From assembly GCA_036873755.1 (NCBI GenBank), contig JAVTVY010025321.1, positions 1-64,000 of the forward strand: a stretch of 64,000 nucleotides of DNA. Reading direction: 5' to 3'. Both the position numbers and the translations under genes were made by a program. The stretch is from Hanleya hanleyi (Eukaryota > Mollusca > Polyplacophora > Lepidopleurida > Hanleyidae). Shown here one piece after another: positions 57,511-64,000 of the stretch. Below the pieces are notes generated by a model. The model saw only the letters and a list, made by a program, of their open reading frames with translations. It was not told the origin of the DNA and did no database searches. Each line of letters opens with the position of its first letter. Position 1 is the stretch's first letter.

Positions 57511-58286
57511 GTGTAACTTATAACTTGAAAAGTGTAACTTAATAACGGAAAAGGTATTTAACGATGGGTAGTGTAACTTAAACATCGTTTTTTTGTGACG
57601 AATTAAGTAGGCCAACCTATGCTAAGAAGTAGGTCAGACCTAGACCTATTCCTAGAACCTATGAGGTTTAAAATTCGAGCTGTCCTAGGGCGGTTGGGGA
57701 GAGGTCAAAGTTGGAACTTTCTCCATAAGAATAACATGGGGCGCTTATCTGGAAGTTGTAACTTACTTTGGACGTTTTTTTGACACAGAATCTCTCCATA
57801 ACTTTATCTTGGAAGTTGTAACTTAATAAATTTAAATTGTCTCAGACATAGGTCAGAAAGGTTCAAGGTCAAAGACCTTGATATATGCAAAGACCTTGAC
57901 CTTTGTCTATCGAGTCATGACCTCGACCTTGGAGTTGACCTTGACCTTATATAAAAGTTGCAATTTGAGGACATTTGACCGTAACTCAGATGTTTTGAGG
58001 TCAAGATCAAGTTCAAGGTCGGTAGAAGGAAGGTCATGGCAATAAATCTTGTCAAGGTTGTTGACCTCTGACCTTTTCCATGACCTTGATACATATTTGA
58101 AGTTTACCTAACCTTACCACCATCCGAGGTCGAGGTTAAATTCAACTCTAACCTCATATTTGAACTCAGTGACCCCGAAAATACTGTAGGACAAAGTTTA
58201 AGGTCAATCGGTGAGGATGGAATTTTGACCTCCAAAGGGGTTTGGTGTTTCTGGAGGTCAAAATTCCTGGGGTTTTATGGAGGTCA

Positions 58287-59385
58287 ATTTTGATTACAGA
58301 TTCGTAATCAGCTTGGTCAGTACTATTACCACACCAAATTTAGAACGAATCGAAGAGATAAAAATTTCGACCGAAAAACAAGTGAAAACCTGCTAAAACA
58401 AATCCAAAAATTTGCCCCCCAAAAGTTAAAGGAGTAGCGCAACGGGGATTGCCGTCCTGTACTCAGTTTTCGATGGGCTATCATACAAAAAAGTTTCAGG
58501 TCAATCGGAGGAAAAAATATTTCAGCTTGATAACATTTTGGGCCGAATTTTTTTTGCCTCCGATTGACATGAAACTTTTTTGTAGGATAGCCCATCAAAA
58601 ACTGAGTACTGGGGCCGATTTCATGAAACCTCACTGAGACAATTTTCGCACTTGAAAGTTTAAGTGCACTTCAAAACCTCCCTTGACTTGAATTTTTGCT
58701 TTCATGAAAATTCACTCGAACCCGAAATCGTACTCGAGTTCAAGTGTGGTCGGACCTCCCTCGAAAACCGCACTTGAAATAAAAACGTACTTGAAATGAC
58801 CAATACGAGGGAAGATAATGTCGAAAATAAGTTTTTTTCATGTGCCCATGCATCATAATGCAAGTATGGGCATTGTTCTTGATCTCATAGATCCAAAAAT
58901 GGCACAGACATATTTATTTGATGCCTGAAATTCTACCAATCGGCTCCTACGCATGAAGCATTTTGAGCATACACTTGATTCTGCGGGGGTACTATTTATT
59001 ACCAAACCGCGCAAAAGAGTTCCAAAAAGGTCACTTCAAACCTCACTTGATGAAGTGTGGCCAAAAACGTTTGGTGAAACACAATTTGAGATTTTTTTGA
59101 AGTGCACTTTGATAAAATGGCTTGATAAACTTTTGGGCCGAATTTTTTTTTGCCTCTGATTGACCTGAAACTTTTTTGTAGGATCGCCCATCAAAAACTG
59201 AGTACAGGACTGCAATCTCCGTTGCGCTTCTTCTTTAACGTTTTTTTTTGGCAAATTTTTTATTTCTTTTTAGCAGGTTTTCACTCGTTTTCGGTCGAAA
59301 TTTTTATGTCTTCGATTCGTTCTAAATTTGGTGTGGTAATAGTACTGACCAAGCTGATTACGAATCTGTAATCAAAGTTGACATA
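58287..59385. mobile_element. Foldback element split by a Harbinger-like MITE
   Basis: Left arm 58287-58550 (GATTACAGATTCGTAATCAG, CACCAAATTTAGAACGAATC, CGACCGAAAAACAAGTGAAAA, GTACTCAGTTTTCGATGGGC) is inverted at 59110-59385. A third part-arm at 58548-58610 directly repeats 59133-59203. The MITE sits in the middle. Confidence 0.8.
58611..59109. mobile_element. Harbinger-like MITE, truncated copy
   Basis: Begins GGGGCCGATTTCATGAAACC and follows the complement of 10677-11232 closely through TTTTTTGAAGTGCACTT. The last 65 bp or so and the second terminus are missing, replaced by the foldback arm. Confidence 0.8.
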
Positions 59386-59837
59386 GACCTCAAACATTTA
59401 TTTTAACAATTTTTTGAAATGCCGAAAATCGTCCCAGCCTAACATGCGAAATTTGGGTCGAAAATTCGACCTTCACCGATTGACCTCAAACTTTGTCCAA
59501 TGGCTATATCGAGGTCGTATGTCGCGAATCTGCGGTCAGATTTAACATTGACCTCGAAATGGAGGAACGAAAATTTTGGTACGACTTTGACCTTGTGGGA
59601 AGGTCACAAGATATAAGCGGACGACCTTGTCCTTTTGATATGTGATGACCCATTGACCTGTGCGTCGACACATGTCCTTGACTTTGACCTCCGATCCGAA
59701 GGTCAACTTTGCGATGGTGCATTCCGATTGTACTATCGCGTTTTTAAACCCAAGGTCGAAGGTCAACGTCAAGAGCATGGATCAACGCAGAGGTATTTCA
59801 AAAAATTGTAAAAATAAATGTTTGAGGTCTAGGTCAA

Positions 59838-59992
59838 CTTTGATTACAGATTCGTAATCAGCTTGGTCAGTACTATTACCACACCAAATTTAGAACGAAT
59901 CGAAGACATAACAATTTCGACCGAAAAACGAGTGAAAACCTGCTAAAAAAACTGACCAAGCTGATTACGAATCTGTAATCAAAGTTGACCTA
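59838..59992. repeat. Collapsed hairpin of the same foldback arm
   Basis: TTTGATTACAGATTCGTAATCAGC on the left and its complement at the right; the intervening GAACGAATCGAAGACATA to AAACCTGCTAAAAA is present once. This is a solo-arm version of the element at 58287-59385. Confidence 0.75.
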
Positions 59993-61999
59993 GACCTAAA
60001 ACATTTATTTTTGCAATTTTTTGAAATACCGAAAATCGTCCCAGCCTAACATGCGAAATTTGGGTCGAAAATTCGACCTTCACCGATTGACCTCAAACTT
60101 TGTACTAAAGTATTGTGGGAGTTGGGGATCACGAATCCGAGGTCAGATTGACCTTGAGGTTGAGCTTGACCTCGATATTGAGGATCGAAAATTTGATAAG
60201 ACTGACCTTGTCGCAAGGTCACAAGATATAAGCGGACGACCTTTGCCTTTTGATATGTGATGACCCATTGACTTCTGCATGATCTTGACCTTTGACTTTG
60301 GGTTTAAAAACGCGATAGTACAATCGGAATGCACCATGTCAATGTTGACGTTGAGGTCGGAGGTCAAAGTCAAGGTCATGGGTCGACGCACAGGTTAATG
60401 GGTCGTCACATATCAAAAGGTCAAGGTCGTTCACTTATATCTTGTGACCTTCCGACAAGGTCAAAGTCATGCTTAATTTTTCGATTCTCGATTTCGAGGT
60501 CAAAATCGAGGTCAAGGTCAATTCTGAAAGCGTATTCGTGATCAGCGACCCCGAAAATACTTATTTGTCGATTTTCAAGTCAATCGTTGAAGGTTGAATT
60601 TTGACCTCCAAAAAGGCCAAGGCAAACATTTGGGTCGAAACCGAGGATTTAATCCAAACTTCGTTCTAAAGTATTATCGGGGTCACTGATCACGAATACG
60701 CTGTCAGAATTGACCTTTACCTCGATCTAGATCTCGAAAATTAACCTTGGTTGACAGTTTATGAGAAAGCCATCATACATCTGCCACTGTGACCTTGTAT
60801 GACCTTGTATGACCTTGACATTAGAACATATCACTGACCTTGACCTAGACTTTCGTTTCGGTACCTTGGATTTGACGGTTTTTTTTCACGTTTTTTCCTA
60901 TTTTTGACTTAGGTTTGACCGTGAAGTCAAATGTCAAGGTCAGACTCGAAATAAAAAAATTAGGTACTACAGACATATAAAAGTTGTCTTACAAAACCTT
61001 TTAAATAATTTTTAGGAATTTTTGAGATTTTGTCCAAAATTTCGAAGTCCATTATCTAGGTCAGTTCTAGGTCAACCTCAAGTTCTAGGTCATGTCCTAG
61101 TAGAGACTGCAGAGAACTGTACCACAACCTAAGATAGAAGTCCTAACGTTCATGGTACTGATTTTGTTACTTCGTCAAATTTCTGATTTTTTTCAAGGTC
61201 ACGGTAAAGGTCAAGTTCAGGTCACAAGTCAGAGGTGTTTTCATATTTGTATTACATGCCCCATGACCTTTCAAGTGTTAAAGGTTTGGGGTCGAGGTAT
61301 TAATTTTCGTGACCCCAAAAATTGCAACATTTTTGTCAAGTGTCGCAGTTTGAACAGCAATTGATCGTAGCGCCCCGAATATAATCATATCGGTCCGCGC
61401 CCGCGTCGGGCTTTCGAACGAGATATCGATGGGTAATATCCGATAAAAACTTTTGAATATAGGTCAATTTAACTTTTTGACACAATAACTGTTAACCTGG
61501 AAGATGTAACTTTATTACCTAAGGGTTAAGTAATAAAAAGGGTCAAGGTCATGACCTTGACCTTTGCCTGACCATTCGTCACCTTGACATTGGGGTTGAC
61601 CTTGACCTTGCACTTCGAGGACATTTGACAGTATCTCAAACTCTCTTGATGTCAAGGTTAAATTCAAGGTCAAGGTCGGTAGACAAAAGGTCAAGGTCAT
61701 AAATATTGTCAAGGTCGTTGACCCCTGACCTTTTCCATGACCTTGAGACAAATTTGAAGTGTACCTAACACTATCTGAGAAGTTGTAACTTAACAAAAAT
61801 TTAAATTGCCTCAGGCATAGATCAGAAAGGGTCAAGGTCAACGACCTTGATATATGCAAAGACCGCGCTGACCTCGAATCTGGGGTCAAATTTGACCTTG
61901 ACCATGACCTTGAAAATAGATTTGAAAAATTTCAAGGGTCAAGTTCAAGGTCAAGGTCAAATCTGACCTCAGATTTGAACTCAGTGACATTGAAACTAC

Positions 62000-63020
62000 T
62001 TTATGGCAAAAATGTAGAAGAAATGTAGGGCTACTTCATGTAGGAATGAAAAAACGGCTAAACCTCAGATGGAAGTTGTAACTTAACCGAAAATTTAAAA
62101 TTCTTCCATTTTTTTGGCTGTGAAATTTTGAGTTGCCTTTTTAGGCGTATATCAGCTTGCCTTACCCCCCGTTTCGATTGGTAAAAAAACGAAAGGTCAG
62201 GATGACCTACTTTTTCATTTAGGGTGAAATATCACTGATTGTAACAGGGTTATCCAATTTTTAAAAATTGTCTAACACTATCTAAACTTTTCTCAAATGT
62301 CTAGATCTTTTGTCTGGAATCTATGGGAGGTCACCACATCACGAAACCTTATCTACTTCGGTGAAAGGGTGCAGGAAAAAAAAATTAAGTTACCACTTCC
62401 ACCTAACCCTAGGGTTAACAGCGAACGTCACCAAAATCAAAAGTAGGTCACCAAAATCCACCAAACTTGGCACAAATATGCACCACCACTGTCCATTGAC
62501 CTGCCAAATTTGGTGTGTCTGGCCCTAAAAGGAGCAGATAGCGGGTCGTTTGAACATTTTTGAGATAATCTGAAAATGGGCGTTTTATACCTCATTCACT
62601 AACCTAATAACGTGTTATTGTGGAGCTTACCTGGCCTACCATTTTTTGGCCTAGAAACGTCCTAATTTTTTTTCTAGCTAGGGCCGTTTCTAGGACTATT
62701 TCGCATTAATGTTGCACTCAACCCTCTACATGATAAAATATGTCGCAACATTGTGCGACATCGAGAAATAGGTCAATCGCCTAAAGTGGAATTTGTAACT
62801 TATTTCGACCCTATTTTGAAACCCAAATAGAAACCGGAAGTTTCCAGAGGAACCGGAAGTTAGCTAACATGTAGTCCTAGGAAGTACGGAGAATCTAATA
62901 CAGCAATCACGAATAACGCTCTATTACTGCGCATGTGTGGTGACTTTTTGTCCCTTAACCCTTGTTAAGTTACAGTTCCAAGGTTTGAAGTTGTAAATTA
63001 ATATTGGTCTGGGAGCTAAT
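62000..63020. other. No recognisable gene
   Basis: Scattered GTAACTTA motifs and short frames only. Confidence 0.45.
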
Positions 63021-63023
63021 TAG

Positions 63024-64000
63024 GGCCAGGTTTCATAAAACGAGCTATAGTTACCCTATAAGCTACTGAACTTCAAAGGTTATGACCTATAAGTAACAAC
63101 TACATAATAATACCACTTTAGGAAACATTGATGGAATCTGCTACCTCAAATGGAACCAACTGAATAGGAACTATGTTTTGAAAATAGACTAAACGGCCGG
63201 CAAAAACTGATTTTCCGTTTTATGACGTCATATTGACGTCCTCAAGGGAGTTTGCTAATTTATGCTTACTGGTTTCAATAAACAAGGACCTAAACGTAGT
63301 GTATGGAAAATTTCAGCCCTCTAGCAGCAAGAATGATAAAAATATGCGAGGATCCATAACCCACCCCGCATATTTGGGTTAAGAATGGGGGCGGCGTACG
63401 GTTAAGAAAGTGTGCTATAACTACCCATAAGTTGCCGATCTGCTCTGTTATCACATATGAGTAACATCTACATAGAAATACCTGTTCAGTGAATATCAAT
63501 CGAATCTGCTATGTAAAGTGGTACCAGCAGAATTTGAAAAAATCAATTTGAAAATGGACAAAAAAAGACAATAAACTGCGTACTGGGTTATTACGTCACT
63601 GTGACGTCACCAAATGATTATGTGACATGATGTTTGCTTGTTTCAATAGAAGAGCACCTATGTCCAAAGTGTGCAAAGTTTTAGATATCTTGAGGGAAGC
63701 ATAAGAAAAATATCCGAGGGACCATACCCCTCCCCTCAAGATTGGATTTATAACTGGGAAAGGGGTAGGTTTGAAAAGGCGTGGTATACTACCCTTAAGC
63801 TACCGATCTGCAACGGTTATCACATATGGATAACATCTACAGACATATACCTCTTCAAAAGACATCACTAGAATTTGCCACCTCAGCTGGCCCATGGACT
63901 AATATGAAGCCAGTCCATAACCAAACGCGTTTATTTGGCAACAACTTAATATTGACAAAACCAATATTTCGGGGTAAAGTTTATCTTGGTGGGGTAAAGT
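63024..64000. repeat. Tandem monomers starting at a Harbinger-like end
   Basis: GGGCCAGGTTTCATAAAACG (63024) opens an array of about 390-bp monomers. Blocks GCTAC-GA-CT-CAA-GGTTAT, TAACATCTACA-A-ATA and TGCTACCTCAAATGGAACC recur at about 63060, 63430 and 63800. TGACGTCA pairs lie at 63223-63240 and 63595-63612. The array runs to the window edge. Confidence 0.65.

Larger units (their letters stand above)
57850..61970. repeat. Domain dense in AGGTCA/TGACCT hexamers
   Basis: Runs such as AAGGTCAAGGTCA and TGACCTTGACCTTTG recur throughout, in both orientations. Hotspots are 57860-58090, 59580-59800, 60140-60500, 60780-60860, 61540-61740 and 61860-61970. Part is a direct duplication: 57880-58120 resembles 61550-61790. 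Frames here encode Thr/Leu or Arg/Ser low complexity. AGGTCA is the half-site of nuclear receptors, and TCAAGGTCA is the extended monomer site of NR5A and ERR types; occupancy is not implied. Confidence 0.85.

Noticed and set aside
59504..60541. Frames encoding TLTFDL/SRSRS-type low complexity
   Set aside because: Translation of the AGGTCA hexamer domain, open on both strands.

Overview
This looks like intergenic DNA from an invertebrate metazoan, probably marine. It is AT-rich and has no bacterial gene organisation. It carries Polinton (Maverick) remnants, a tRNA-derived SINE, many short non-autonomous DNA transposons with target-site duplications, minisatellites and simple repeats. I cannot name the species. 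A mollusc or another lophotrochozoan is a guess from repeat style only. No rRNA, tRNA gene or CRISPR array was seen, and no large intact host gene.

Layout. 1-3000: the most gene-dense part, part of a Polinton read on the minus strand. It has a frameshifted retrovirus-like integrase, three tandem paralogues of an unrecognised protein family, and a small tail-anchored membrane protein. Each has a TATA box 35-52 bp upstream of its start; the two best-preserved paralogues share an almost identical promoter and leader. 3000-5000: direct and inverted repeats packed with YY1-like, NRF1-like and CRE motifs, possibly the element's terminal region. 5000-13400: mostly anonymous AT-rich DNA with a 1.23-kb TTAA-flanked element, foldback elements and a Harbinger-like MITE. 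13.4-14.7 kb: a 37-bp satellite. 15.8-23.7 kb: a cluster of piggyBac-like MITEs (TTAA, CCCTA termini), one with another MITE nested in it. 24.4-26.7 kb: a candidate two-exon minus-strand gene for a 50-residue secreted peptide, beside a plus-strand TATA/initiator pair.

28.7-39.9 kb: three tandem copies of a 3.63-kb unit. Unit 1 alone carries a 275-bp insertion whose empty site survives in units 2 and 3. 41.7-42.9 kb: a decayed major capsid protein gene of a second Polinton, with a SINE (10-bp target duplication) beside it. 43.6-46.9 kb: a dyad-rich degenerate array, a TTAA-flanked element and a 2-kb satellite of 44-bp units. 49.9-52.4 kb: inverted dispersed repeats enclosing a promoter-like block and a 158-bp near-perfect palindrome. 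53-56 kb: foldbacks and tandem monomers. 57.4-63 kb: a domain extremely rich in AGGTCA half-sites, interrupted by nested palindromes. 63-64 kb: tandem monomers running off the window.

The genes that work together are those of the left Polinton, whose shared promoter layout suggests coordinated expression. The rest is chiefly a record of transposition and tandem duplication. Most long open frames outside the Polinton are chance or repeat-derived.
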